A stretch of DNA of 64,000 bases from Erythrobacter sp. KY5. Its GTDB lineage: Bacteria > Pseudomonadota > Alphaproteobacteria > Sphingomonadales > Sphingomonadaceae. Location of the stretch: positions 1,471,001 through 1,535,000 of the forward strand of contig NZ_CP021912.1 in the NCBI RefSeq assembly GCF_003264115.1, in the 5' to 3' direction. Made by a program: the position numbers and the translations under genes. How positions within the stretch are numbered: position 1 is the first letter of the stretch; each line of letters starts with the position of its first letter. Positions 45,501-53,806 of the stretch are shown piece by piece. The notes below the pieces were generated by a model, which saw nothing but the letters and a program-made list of their open reading frames with translations, had not been told where the DNA came from and did no database searches.

Positions 45501-47636
45501 ATGGCGCTTTTCGAACGATTCTGGAAACGGTCAGGCAATCGAGATCCCCAGCGCGGGGATGCAGGCTACTACGCGCTTTACGAATCGCAGCGTCCTCTCG
45601 ACATCGATGATGAAGCGCCTCGACTTCGAGCGGCGGGTTCACCCGATTTCGCAGCCTGGGACGACCGTCTTTCGAGCATCGATGGCCACGTCGCTCGCGA
45701 AGAACGCAGGCGGCTTCCGTTCTGGACGAAGGATTACTGGCGCGCGCGTCGCAAGCGCTGGTGGGGCGTTCGCATTGTCGCAGCGATTTTCGCGGTGCTC
45801 ATTGTCCTGTTCGCATGGCTTGCAATCACCGCACCTCTTTCAAAGAGCCTAGAACCCATTGCTGCACCTCAGGTAACGCTGCTCGCCAGCGACGGGACAC
45901 CCATTGCGCGCAGCGGTGCGATGGTGGCGGAGCCGGTTGAGGTTGCAGACCTCCCCCCGCACGTGGTGCAGGCTTTCCTCGCGATTGAAGACCGGCGGTT
46001 CTATTCTCATTGGGGGATCGACCCGCGCGGCATCGCGCGCGCTGCTTGGACCGGGCGCGGCGGTGGGAGCACGATCACGCAGCAACTCGCCAAGTTCACC
46101 TTCCTCACGCCTGAGCAAAGCCTGTCGCGCAAAGCGCGCGAGGCGCTGATCGCACTGTGGCTGGAAGGATGGCTGACCAAGGACGAGATCCTGTCGCGCT
46201 ATCTTTCGAACGCCTATTTTGGAGACAACCAGTACGGGCTTCGCGCCGCATCGCTCCATTACTTCTATCGACAACCGGAAAACCTGCTGCCCCAGCAGGC
46301 GGCGATGCTCGCAGGGCTGCTTCAGGCGCCGTCGCGCTACGCGCCCTCCCATCATTATGACCGAGCGAAAGCGCGGATGGATCTGGTGGTGGGCGCGATG
46401 GTCGAGGAAGGGTATCTCACCGCGGCGCAGGCCGCATCGTTGTCTGATCCCAAGCTCGACTTGCGAACAACGAACGACCTGCCCACCGGGACTTATTTTG
46501 CAGACTGGGCCCTGCCTCTCGCGCGTGAGGGCATGGAAGCTGGGTACGAACGGCAGGTGATTGAAACCACGCTCGATGCGCAATTGCAGGCGCTGGCAGG
46601 CCGGGTTGTCAGCCGTGCAGGGCTTGGCGATGCTCAGGTCGCACTGGTCGCCATGCGCCCGTCGGGTGAAGTGGTCGCAATGGTTGGCGGCAAGGATTAT
46701 GCGCAAAGTCCGTTCAATCGCGCAACGCAGGCACGACGCCAGCCAGGGTCGACCTTCAAGCTGTTTGTTTATCTCGCCGCGCTGGAAGCTGGCTGGTCGC
46801 CAGAGGACAGGATCGCCAACACCGCCATCGAAGCGGGCTCCTACCGGCCCAAAAACGCGCGCGAGCGCTATTCGGAGACCATCACGTTGGAAGATGCCTT
46901 TGCCTCGTCCAGCAATGTCGCAGCGGTTCGGCTGTTCAATGAGGTCGGCAGTGAGCGAGTGATCAGCACGGCGCGTTCGCTCGGCGTCACGTCGAAACTG
47001 CCTGAGGGCGATCCAAGCCTGGCGCTTGGCACCTCGAGCATGACTTTGCTCGAACTGACGACCGCCTATGCCGGGGTGGCTGCCAATCGGTTCCCGGTCA
47101 GGGCCCGTGCGTTCGAGCAAGAGGAACAGGGCTGGTGGGAATGGCTCACCACTCCGATCGACAGCGCTTCGGACCGAACACACGAGGATATCGAGCGCAT
47201 GCTGCGCGCGGCAATCAACCGGGGGACGGGTGAGGCTGCGGAGCTGCCCATCGCGAATTATGGCAAAACCGGGACCACTCAGAATTACCGGGATGCCCTG
47301 TTCGTTGGTTATGCGGGAGACCTGGTTGTCGGCGTATGGGTCGGTAATGACGACAATTCGCCGCTCGATCGCGTGACCGGGGGCGGGCTCCCAGCGCGCA
47401 TCTGGAAGGACTTCATGCGCGGCGCTCTCAACCTGCCGGCACCGCGGCCAAGCGCCTCGCCCGACCCTGAAGGTCCGGTGCAGCCCTTCGATATCGGAGA
47501 AGGTGAGGAAATCCCGCTGGGTGAAGATGGCACGGTTCTGCGGTTCGAAGAGGACGGGGTCGTCCTCTCACAGGATGGCGTGCCGGTTGAGATTCGAATT
47601 GACGAAAACGGCTTCAACATCGACCCGATAGACTAG
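45501..47636 (+). CDS. Class A penicillin-binding protein (PBP1A-like)
   Basis: A 711-residue bifunctional peptidoglycan synthase. A basic cytoplasmic segment with one membrane helix (about 90-111) is followed by the GT51 glycosyltransferase with catalytic Glu163 in AIEDRRFYSHWGIDPRG and GGSTITQQLAK, and a transpeptidase domain with SxxK (Ser417, Lys420 in PGSTFK), SxN (SSN at 470-472) and KTG (589-591). The C-terminal acidic tail (IGEGEEIPLGEDG) is unusual but low-complexity. Stop codons of this gene and the convergent thioesterase overlap in CTAG. Confidence 0.95.
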   Translation: MALFERFWKRSGNRDPQRGDAGYYALYESQRPLDIDDEAPRLRAAGSPDFAAWDDRLSSIDGHVAREERRRLPFWTKDYWRARRKRWWGVRIVAAIFAVLIVLFAWLAITAPLSKSLEPIAAPQVTLLASDGTPIARSGAMVAEPVEVADLPPHVVQAFLAIEDRRFYSHWGIDPRGIARAAWTGRGGGSTITQQLAKFTFLTPEQSLSRKAREALIALWLEGWLTKDEILSRYLSNAYFGDNQYGLRAASLHYFYRQPENLLPQQAAMLAGLLQAPSRYAPSHHYDRAKARMDLVVGAMVEEGYLTAAQAASLSDPKLDLRTTNDLPTGTYFADWALPLAREGMEAGYERQVIETTLDAQLQALAGRVVSRAGLGDAQVALVAMRPSGEVVAMVGGKDYAQSPFNRATQARRQPGSTFKLFVYLAALEAGWSPEDRIANTAIEAGSYRPKNARERYSETITLEDAFASSSNVAAVRLFNEVGSERVISTARSLGVTSKLPEGDPSLALGTSSMTLLELTTAYAGVAANRFPVRARAFEQEEQGWWEWLTTPIDSASDRTHEDIERMLRAAINRGTGEAAELPIANYGKTGTTQNYRDALFVGYAGDLVVGVWVGNDDNSPLDRVTGGGLPARIWKDFMRGALNLPAPRPSASPDPEGPVQPFDIGEGEEIPLGEDGTVLRFEEDGVVLSQDGVPVEIRIDENGFNIDPID

Positions 47637-48037
47637 CCGGTCCCTGTTTCCGCCATCAGTATATTCATGACAGCGCTAGCAATCGGGCGGTCGCGATCGT
47701 CCTGCCATACCTCGACCGTCAAGTTGGCGTTTCGCCGACCGATCCGTGTGATGCGCCCCTTCGCGAAACTCGCCTGCGACTTACCGGCAGACAGGTACTG
47801 AACGGTGATATTGACCGGCTTCAGCTGTGCATCCCGGCCATCCTCCTGAAGCCGTGCGCGGAGCGCAGCGTAGCCGGCATTCTCCAGCAATCCTGCGGTC
47901 GCACCCCCGTGATAATGAGCAGGACGCCCTTCGACTGACGAACCGAAATCCACCGTCAGAACCGGAACGCCGTCTTCCATTGCGTGGAGTCTGATCCCGA
48001 GTGCGTTGGCATATGCAGGCAGTTCCATGTCACTCAT
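47633..48037 (-). CDS. PaaI-type hotdog thioesterase (second of pair)
   Basis: A 134-residue single-hotdog protein. EGRPAHYHGGATAGLLENAGYAAL and PVNITVQYLSAGKSQ follow the PaaI/YbgC-like pattern (acyl-CoA or phenylacetyl-CoA hydrolysis), with the active-site HGG. The start at MSDMELP overlaps the previous gene by 8 bases; MELP at 48028 is an alternative. It is co-transcribed with a paralogue-like thioesterase. Confidence 0.83.
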   Translation of the reverse strand: MSDMELPAYANALGIRLHAMEDGVPVLTVDFGSSVEGRPAHYHGGATAGLLENAGYAALRARLQEDGRDAQLKPVNITVQYLSAGKSQASFAKGRITRIGRRNANLTVEVWQDDRDRPIASAVMNILMAETGTG

Positions 48038-48542
48038 CGCCAGTCCCCGCTTCGCTGGCTTCACCTTGGCCGGTCACGATCTTGCGTGACCGGGGGTCCT
48101 TGCTCAGCGTCATGAAAACGCCTGCCATTGTCGCAAGCTGATCGTTGGCGTCGCCGTCGTGAGCGAACCCCCGAACAAAAGCGGCAGAGCGGGTGATGCG
48201 ATGGCATTCGACGCGCCCCCAGATCGCACTGCGTTCTCGCGAGGCGCGCTGGTAATCCACTCTCAGATCAAGCGTTGCAATGGGCATGAAAGCGCCTTTG
48301 GTCGTCCAGATTGCCATCCCGCTGGCCATGTCCATCAAGCTGATGACGGGACCAGATGCGAGCACCGCGCGGTCCGGTTCGCCGATCAGGTCCTCTCGCC
48401 AAGGCAGCTTGAGTTCGACCCAGTTGTCGCCGTGGGCGCTGTATTCTAGGCCCAGCCAGCCCGAATGACCATGCTGGAAAAACATCTTCCCCGCAGCCTC
48501 GACGTCGAAGCCTTGCGTCGGAGTCCGGCTTCTTTCGCTCAT
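48030..48542 (-). CDS. PaaI-type hotdog thioesterase (first of pair)
   Basis: A 170-residue hotdog protein with GHSGWLGLEYSAHGDNWVELKLPWREDLIGE, ASGPVISLMDMASGMAIW and a strand LDLRVDYQRASRE. The pair of adjacent, distantly similar hotdog genes could form a hetero-oligomer, which is inference. It diverges from the peptide cassette; 131 bases separate their start codons. Confidence 0.83.
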   Translation of the reverse strand: MSERSRTPTQGFDVEAAGKMFFQHGHSGWLGLEYSAHGDNWVELKLPWREDLIGEPDRAVLASGPVISLMDMASGMAIWTTKGAFMPIATLDLRVDYQRASRERSAIWGRVECHRITRSAAFVRGFAHDGDANDQLATMAGVFMTLSKDPRSRKIVTGQGEASEAGTGDE

Positions 48543-48574
48543 TTCCGCAAGTTTCTTTGAAATTTACTAATCAT

Positions 48575-48580
48575 TACAAT
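48575..48580 (+). promoter_or_regulatory. Possible -10 element for the peptide cassette
   Basis: TACAAT (five of six to TATAAT) lies in the AT-rich divergent region, about 94 bases before the peptide ATG. The -35 at the right distance (TTTCTT, 48552-48557) is poor, so this is only a suggestion. Confidence 0.3.
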
Positions 48581-48673
48581 CCTTTAATTTCACGCACCGG
48601 GAGTTTTCTTGCAGCCATCCATGTGCATCGGCGCTTCTCGCCCGGTGCGGGATCAGTAGCAAGGAGAAGTAAA

Positions 48674-48838
48674 ATGCCAAAGATCGAGCTGGCCAGTATT
48701 CCTGGCCTCGAAACAGCACAGGCGCTGTACGGAGCGGTCAGCGACAAGGTCGCGACCTACGACGATTCGATCATTTCACTCATGGTCTATGTCTACGATG
48801 TAGCGCCCCCGCCACCACCGCCGCCCGGCATCTTTTGA
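48674..48838 (+). CDS. 54-residue peptide with heptaproline-GIF C-terminus, putative modified-peptide precursor
   Basis: A small gene with a strong ribosome site (AAGGAG, 7 bases before ATG). The peptide begins MPKIELASIPGLETA, runs through an amphipathic leader-like part (QALYGAVSDKVATYDDS), then a hydrophobic SLMVYVYDV, and ends in seven prolines and GIF. It has no cysteine and no signal peptide. Seven consecutive prolines would stall ribosomes without EF-P, so the tail is probably selected for. It lies 22 bases ahead of two cupin-like genes on the same strand. I do not recognise the family; the layout (short acidic leader, odd C-terminal core, downstream oxygenase-like genes) suggests a ribosomally made peptide that is modified, but this is inference. 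The frame upstream of 48674 is a shadow. Confidence 0.7.
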   Translation: MPKIELASIPGLETAQALYGAVSDKVATYDDSIISLMVYVYDVAPPPPPPPGIF

Positions 48839-48860
48839 TCGCTACGGGATGGCTGAGTAG

Positions 48861-49817
48861 ATGATTGTTCATCCTGCCATAGCAAAGCTGCGGAGCGATC
48901 ACGCTTTGCAGCTTTGCGCCCGTGCCGAGATGACGTCGGCTCATGATGCCTGGCTTCAGCGCAGCGATGTTCGCGCTGTTGATCGCGACATCCGCAGCTA
49001 TTCCGAGGGACAGGCCTTGGAGGCATTACCGACGCTTGGCGGATTGATCGGCGACCTTGCGCGAGGAAAGGCGTTTGCGCATGGAATGATCGATCAGTTC
49101 GTCCCGGCATTGCGCAGCCAATCGCTCGGAGAAGTTCCTTTGCGGCATACTTCGACAGCCGGCTTTGCGCGAATGCAGCTGATGAAGCAGGGCGGGGTGG
49201 TGCTATCGCTTTGCGTGTACGAACCGGCAACGGCGAACCGCCAAGCCAACTGGGCCCAGTTTGCCGATTGCGAGCTGTGCGAACTGGTTTTGGCCGGTTC
49301 GGCGACTGGCCGGATGCACAGGATCGTTCACAACGGGTTGGGGCAAGGCGGCATCCGTTCAACAGACCTGAACGTGGGCGAGGGCAGTTTTCTTGCGCCA
49401 AAGCCTCGCGTCGAAGCGCGGCAATTCGAAGTGGTGCACCGTTCTTTGCTGGTGCTTCAGTTGACCCGCACGCGCCCCAATCCCCGCGCAACTCGCGAGC
49501 TGCGCCTAAGCGATGGCGCGCTGGTACGGGAGGTAAGCGCGGATCGGCGGGCGAGCGAGAAGATGATGGCGCTAGGTGTCCTGGGGGCGCTCGGCATGGA
49601 TCGCACAATCGATCCGATCACGGCATTTGCTCGCGATCTTGATCAGGACAAGCACGCGCGATGGGAAGCGGCGCGTCAGTTGCTGGCGCTGGATGGCGAG
49701 GCTGGCTGGCTGGTTCTCAATGAAATTGCACACAGACCTGAAGATCCTCTCGCCCAGCCTTCAAGATCGCTGATGGCCCAATTGCGCGAACAGCACGAAA
49801 TCCCGGAGGCACAGTGA
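48861..49817 (+). CDS. Uncharacterised cupin-like protein with helical C-terminal domain
   Basis: A 318-residue protein of no family I can name. The N-terminal 80 residues are helical (HPAIAKLRSDHALQLCARAEM). The middle (about 95-205) looks like a cupin or cupin-derived barrel: strands VVLSLCVYE, CELCELVLAGSATGRMHRIVHNG, the turn VGEGSFL and the strand SLLVLQLTR; His153 and His193 could be metal ligands, but the canonical cupin motifs are incomplete. After residue 225 a helical, HEAT-like segment follows (ASEKMMALGVLGALG, ARWEAARQLLALDGEAGW). It begins 22 bases after the peptide gene and its stop overlaps the next ATG (TGATG), so all three genes are probably one transcript. Confidence 0.65.
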   Translation: MIVHPAIAKLRSDHALQLCARAEMTSAHDAWLQRSDVRAVDRDIRSYSEGQALEALPTLGGLIGDLARGKAFAHGMIDQFVPALRSQSLGEVPLRHTSTAGFARMQLMKQGGVVLSLCVYEPATANRQANWAQFADCELCELVLAGSATGRMHRIVHNGLGQGGIRSTDLNVGEGSFLAPKPRVEARQFEVVHRSLLVLQLTRTRPNPRATRELRLSDGALVREVSADRRASEKMMALGVLGALGMDRTIDPITAFARDLDQDKHARWEAARQLLALDGEAGWLVLNEIAHRPEDPLAQPSRSLMAQLREQHEIPEAQ

Positions 49818-50704
49818 TGCCGCTGCTTTTTGATCTTGGCGAAGATGCCCCCTGTTCTCTTGCCGAAGCGGTCGAGGCTCTCGCCGCGATAGATTTCGAC
49901 CCTCGGGATGAAGGTGCGACGCTTGAAGCTGCTCGCTGGCTTAGGAGATTGAGCAGCAACCGCGAGTTCCTCGCAGACGTCCTTCTGGACCGCCTTGCCG
50001 GGCGGACTTTGGGTGAGATCGAAAGCGGGTACGGCCCGCAGGCTGTCGTACTTTCCCCGTTACGAGGGAGCATGTTTCTGCGCGCCAATATCTGGCCTGC
50101 CGAAAGCGATCTGAGCTTTCAGAACTCCGGCGCGAAGACGTTCGTCTACGGAGTGCCGCACGACCACAATTTCTCGTTTCTGACGACAGGATATCTCGGC
50201 CCCGGCTATCGAAGCGATTACTTCGAATACGATTATGACAAGGTTCGCGGCGTGCCCGGCGAAGAAGCGGGCCTGCGCTTCATCGAACGCAGCGCTCTCC
50301 ATGAGGGCAAGACCATACTTTACCGCGCACACACCGATGTGCACTCGCAATTGCCGCCCGAAAGCCTCTCGGTCTCGCTCAATGTCATGCATGTCGACCC
50401 GGCACAGTGCTGGCACGATCAATATGGCTTTGAACTCGAAAGTGGGACGATCACGCGCGTGCTCAGCCCCAACGCGACCGAGGTATTCCTGCGCACCGCC
50501 GTGGCGAGCGGATCTGAAATCGCGCTGGATTATGCTGAGTGGATAGGCCGCACCCATCCAAGCGACAGGTTGCGGCTTGCCAGCTTTGAGGCGCGCAGCG
50601 GCATTTCCTGCAATCGGCACGCGCTGTGGGCAGAGGCGGAACGCTCAGGGAGCCTTATGGTCTCGGCTGTCGCCAAACAGAAGCGCCAGGCAATCGAGGC
50701 TTAA
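49817..50704 (+). CDS. Uncharacterised cupin protein with thiol-dioxygenase-like histidine pattern
   Basis: A 295-residue protein. I start at the ATG at 49817 (GGAGG 7 bases upstream) rather than the GTG before it. A helical N-terminal part (about 1-75) is followed by a cupin-like core with PHDHNFSFLTTGYLGPG (His115, His117), FEYDYD (Glu137), then LYRAHTDVHSQLPPESLSVSLNVM (His172, His176). This H-x-H ... H-followed-by-ESxSVSLN arrangement resembles cysteine dioxygenase-type cupins, where three histidines hold Fe(II). Nothing in it looks like a transposase or a phage protein. It is the third gene of the peptide cassette; its stop overlaps the convergent ruvX stop within TTAA. Enzymatic activity is inferred only. 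Confidence 0.65.
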   Translation: MPLLFDLGEDAPCSLAEAVEALAAIDFDPRDEGATLEAARWLRRLSSNREFLADVLLDRLAGRTLGEIESGYGPQAVVLSPLRGSMFLRANIWPAESDLSFQNSGAKTFVYGVPHDHNFSFLTTGYLGPGYRSDYFEYDYDKVRGVPGEEAGLRFIERSALHEGKTILYRAHTDVHSQLPPESLSVSLNVMHVDPAQCWHDQYGFELESGTITRVLSPNATEVFLRTAVASGSEIALDYAEWIGRTHPSDRLRLASFEARSGISCNRHALWAEAERSGSLMVSAVAKQKRQAIEA

Positions 50705-51171
50705 AGGACACCTCCGGCCAGACGATCAATCGCGCCCTGCAGAATTACGGCAGCCGCATGGCTGTCGATTGCTTCGGCGCGTTTCCTGCGGCTCATATCC
50801 TGCCCGATCATCGCGGCCTCGGCGCTTTGCGTGGACCAGCGTTCATCCCAGAGGAGGAGCGGGAGCGCAAATGCGTCTTGCGCATTGCGAGCAAAGGCAC
50901 GGCTTGCCTGAGCGCGGGGACCCTCGCTTCCATCCATGTTGCGTGGGAGGCCTAGGACGATCCCTTTGACCTCACGTTCGGCAATAAGGGCGCCAATCCG
51001 CTCGCGATCCTTGCCCCATTTGCTTCGGCCAAGGGTTTTGCCATTGGTCGCAAAGCGCCATCCCGCGTCGCAGAAGGCGGTGCCGATCGTCTTGGTGCCA
51101 AGGTCGAGCCCAAGAAGAACGCCGCCATCGGGCAGTGCCTGGCCGAACTCGGCTGCGTCCTCGGTAATCAG
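50701..51171 (-). CDS. ruvX: Holliday junction resolvase-like protein RuvX (YqgF), non-canonical start
   Basis: A 156-residue RNase H-fold nuclease acting in 16S rRNA processing or Holliday junction resolution. LLGLDLGTKTIGTAFCD carries the first catalytic Asp, LGLPRNMDGSEGPRA and LWDERWST (second acidic) follow, and DSHAAAVILQG ends with the third Asp. No ATG, GTG or TTG occurs in frame between the upstream TGA and the first strand. The best start is CTG at 51171: it overlaps the DUF3089 stop as CTGA, exactly where ATGA would be expected, with GGGTGA upstream. An ATT at 51168 is the alternative. A naive start at the internal ATG (50937) would delete the first catalytic residue. Confidence 0.88.
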   Translation of the reverse strand: MITEDAAEFGQALPDGGVLLGLDLGTKTIGTAFCDAGWRFATNGKTLGRSKWGKDRERIGALIAEREVKGIVLGLPRNMDGSEGPRAQASRAFARNAQDAFALPLLLWDERWSTQSAEAAMIGQDMSRRKRAEAIDSHAAAVILQGAIDRLAGGVL

Positions 51172-52376
51172 TTTGCGTCACCCGATGCGCGCGCGAAGGC
51201 ACCTGCACGCCTTGCGACATCGGCCTTGGTGTTGGCCCAGAACAGCGGGATGTCGTAGACATGATAGTTGTTCCCGGGCAGCACATAGGACCCCATTTTG
51301 GGCGGGTCGCCGATGAGCAGTAATCCGCGATCATCGCAGCGTGCAGGAACTGCGCCTGCCACAAGCTCGCCGGTCGAGATGGAATCGTCGGGAACAAGTG
51401 TGCCGAGATTCGCGCTTGCCTGCGCGCTTCCACCGAACGTCCCGGTGATCGGATTGGTGCAAAGGATCTGGCTGTCACCGCGCGGCTGACCATCGAAGCC
51501 GGTCGAATTGGCGTAAGTCTCCATGACAGCGGACGGGTCCGCTGGTTCGGCAAAGCTCGACCATGACAGGATGCAACCTGTCTGGGCGGGCGTGGCGCAG
51601 GCAGCAAAGCCGAGCGATGGAACGTCGCGTTCGACCGAAATCGGCCATCCAATCGCATAGGCCGCCACGAGGCGTCGGCTGACATCAGAGCCGTTCACCT
51701 CTTCACGCAGCAGGCGCAGAAGATGCAACGCGCCCTGGCTGTGCCCCGCCAGAACGATCGGGATATCGTCGTCGATTGACGAGAGGAAATAGCGATAAGC
51801 CTCAAGCACGTCGGCGTAAGCGGCGTCGATGGCCTGCTCGCCCTCTGGCGCGTCAGTGAGGAATGAACCCATGGTCGCCTGGCGGTATCGCGGTGCCCAG
51901 ATTTCGTCGGCTGCGTTGAACGGACTTGCCATGCCGCGCACATAGATGCGTGCGACGCGTTCGGCCTCTTCGTCGCCAATCGGCGCGTTCCAGTTGTCAC
52001 GGCTGAGATAGCTGGTCGGGTGGATGAAGAAGACGGCGAAATCGGGCACGTCGCCGCTCGTACCAAGTTCGCTAGATTCAGGGTCCACGGGACGCGACCC
52101 GGCGGCCTGGCGCGCGGTCAATTCCTCAGGACGCGCGGTTGCCTCCGCCAAAGCCGGCTGCCAGCGGGCTGGATCGTTTACGCCGATGCCGGGACGCGAA
52201 TACCAAAGGGCGGGGTCCTGATAGGCGTTGGCTTCCAGCGGCTGTGTCGGAGTGAAGTCAGCGCTTGGGACGAGCGCGAATTCGGCAAGTTCGTCCTGAA
52301 ACATCTCGTAGCCGATACGCAGCCCGAGAAATAGGACGATCACCACCGCCACGAAATAGAGGAATTTCCTTGCCAT
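51168..52376 (-). CDS. DUF3089 alpha/beta hydrolase-like membrane-anchored protein
   Basis: A 402-residue protein with an uncleaved N-terminal membrane helix (KFLYFVAVVIVLFLGLRIG) and a periplasmic alpha/beta-hydrolase domain of the DUF3089 family: FFIHPTSYLSRDNWNAP, APRYRQA, and a serine elbow AGHSQGA (Ser213). Two or more Cys in the C-terminal half (CATPAQTGC) could form a disulphide. Substrate unknown. Member of the pyrE-to-ruvX run, 20 bases after lepB. Confidence 0.88.
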   Translation of the reverse strand: MARKFLYFVAVVIVLFLGLRIGYEMFQDELAEFALVPSADFTPTQPLEANAYQDPALWYSRPGIGVNDPARWQPALAEATARPEELTARQAAGSRPVDPESSELGTSGDVPDFAVFFIHPTSYLSRDNWNAPIGDEEAERVARIYVRGMASPFNAADEIWAPRYRQATMGSFLTDAPEGEQAIDAAYADVLEAYRYFLSSIDDDIPIVLAGHSQGALHLLRLLREEVNGSDVSRRLVAAYAIGWPISVERDVPSLGFAACATPAQTGCILSWSSFAEPADPSAVMETYANSTGFDGQPRGDSQILCTNPITGTFGGSAQASANLGTLVPDDSISTGELVAGAVPARCDDRGLLLIGDPPKMGSYVLPGNNYHVYDIPLFWANTKADVARRAGAFARASGDAN

Positions 52377-52396
52377 TGGCGTCCTTGCCCCTTGGG

Positions 52397-53374
52397 TTAT
52401 TCAGCCACTTCGCGAGCGCGTTCGCCATCTTCGGCGAGCGCCGGGCGCAGCGTAGTCCATGCGCGCTCGCCCCGCATCGCAGAGAACCACGTCAACGGGT
52501 TCCACGTCGCAGAGCCGTCGAGAGAGAAGGTGATGAATTCAGCGCGACCTCCGATATTTTCGAGCGGAATGCCGCCCCCAAGTCCGCGTGCCTGAGCAGG
52601 TGCTCGGCTGTCTGCGCTTTCATCACGGTTATCGCCCATTACGAAAACATGGCCCTCGGGAACCGCATAGGGACCGAAATTGTCGAGATCATTAGCGCCC
52701 GAACGCGTGCGACTCTGGTCGACATGATCAATGATCAGATATGTCGCACCGTTCGGCAGAGTTTCACGGTAAGTAGGCGGTTCGAAGAACTGCTCGCCGC
52801 TCTCGCTGCGCACGCGGTAAGGTTCGAAAGCGGTTAGGCAGGGGCCGTTCTCGCACATCAATTCCGGTTCAAACGGAATGCGCACCGGTGGAACCACTTC
52901 GCGTTTTACCGGCGTGCCATTCAGGATCACGCGACCGTCACGCACTTCGACCGTATCGCCGGGCAGGGCGATCACGCGCTTGATGTAATCCTCGTCGCGT
53001 GTCGGGTGCACGGGTATGACGATGTCGCCATATTCGGGCGTCGAGCCGAATATGCGCCAATCGCCGCGCGGAAGCAGGTGAAAGCTCGCTGAAGCCCAGG
53101 ACCAGCCATAGGGATACTTGCTCACCACCAGGCGGTCACCGACATGCAGGCTCGGCATCATCGAGGTCGACGGAATGTAAAAGGGCTTGGCGACGAGGCT
53201 GTGGAACGCGAGCACTGCAAACAGCATCAGCGCAAGGCCGCGCAATTCGGCGAACCAATCGACCTTGTCGTTTTCTTCCTCTTTTTTCTGCGCGAGCTGT
53301 TGCTTCAGCTCGACATGGGGATGCACGTCTGCCTTCTGGTCCGTGTCGGAAGCGGGCGTATTGGTCTGGCTCAA
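52397..53374 (-). CDS. lepB: Signal peptidase I
   Basis: A 325-residue inner-membrane serine protease that removes Sec and Tat signal peptides on the periplasmic side. One membrane helix (about 44-62) precedes the Ser/Lys dyad: Ser71 in IPSTSMMPSL and Lys132 in YIKRVIALPGD; GDNRDESADSR is the box E motif. The N-terminal 38 residues are charged and cytoplasmic. A long periplasmic insert contains CENGPC, a likely disulphide. It lies between acpS (24 bases) and DUF3089 (20 bases). Confidence 0.96.
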   Translation of the reverse strand: MSQTNTPASDTDQKADVHPHVELKQQLAQKKEEENDKVDWFAELRGLALMLFAVLAFHSLVAKPFYIPSTSMMPSLHVGDRLVVSKYPYGWSWASASFHLLPRGDWRIFGSTPEYGDIVIPVHPTRDEDYIKRVIALPGDTVEVRDGRVILNGTPVKREVVPPVRIPFEPELMCENGPCLTAFEPYRVRSESGEQFFEPPTYRETLPNGATYLIIDHVDQSRTRSGANDLDNFGPYAVPEGHVFVMGDNRDESADSRAPAQARGLGGGIPLENIGGRAEFITFSLDGSATWNPLTWFSAMRGERAWTTLRPALAEDGERAREVAE

Positions 53375-53398
53375 AGTCGGTGTTCGTTTCTTTTCGGA

Positions 53399-53803
53399 TC
53401 AGCTTTTGGGCAAAGCTTCGATGATGACGAAGCACTGCGCCCATGGATGATCGTCCGTGAGGGTGAGATGAATGTGCGCCTCATGGCCCGGTGGCGTCAA
53501 TTCTTCAAGCCGCTTCGCAGCCCCGCCGGTGAGCGCCAGCGTCGGCGCGCCGGACGGAGCGTTCACCACGCCGATATCCTTCATGAAGACACCGCGCCTG
53601 AAACCTGTACCAACCGCTTTGCTGAATGCCTCCTTGGCGGCAAAGCGTTTCGCATAGGTTCCAGCGATCGTGTAGGGGCGCTTGCGAGCCTTGGCGCGTT
53701 CTACCTCTGTAAAGACGCGATTTTCAAACCGCTCCCCGTAGCGGGCGAGCGAATTGCCAATGCGTTCGATGTTGCACAGGTCTGAACCCAGGCCGATGAT
53801 CAT
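53399..53803 (-). CDS. acpS: Holo-acyl-carrier-protein synthase
   Basis: A 134-residue phosphopantetheinyl transferase that activates acyl carrier protein. [14 protein letters not shown] with the metal Asp, [27 protein letters not shown] and [13 protein letters not shown] are AcpS signatures. It follows the small membrane protein gene by 3 bases and precedes lepB; the pdxJ-acpS-lepB order is widespread in proteobacteria. Confidence 0.96.
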   Translation of the reverse strand: MIIGLGSDLCNIERIGNSLARYGERFENRVFTEVERAKARKRPYTIAGTYAKRFAAKEAFSKAVGTGFRRGVFMKDIGVVNAPSGAPTLALTGGAAKRLEELTPPGHEAHIHLTLTDDHPWAQCFVIIEALPKS

Positions 53804-53806
53804 AGG

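Noticed and set aside
51166-51168. ATT as the ruvX start codon
   Set aside because: Possible because ATT is used by infC, but CTG one codon earlier gives the exact four-base stop/start overlap and a better ribosome-site distance.
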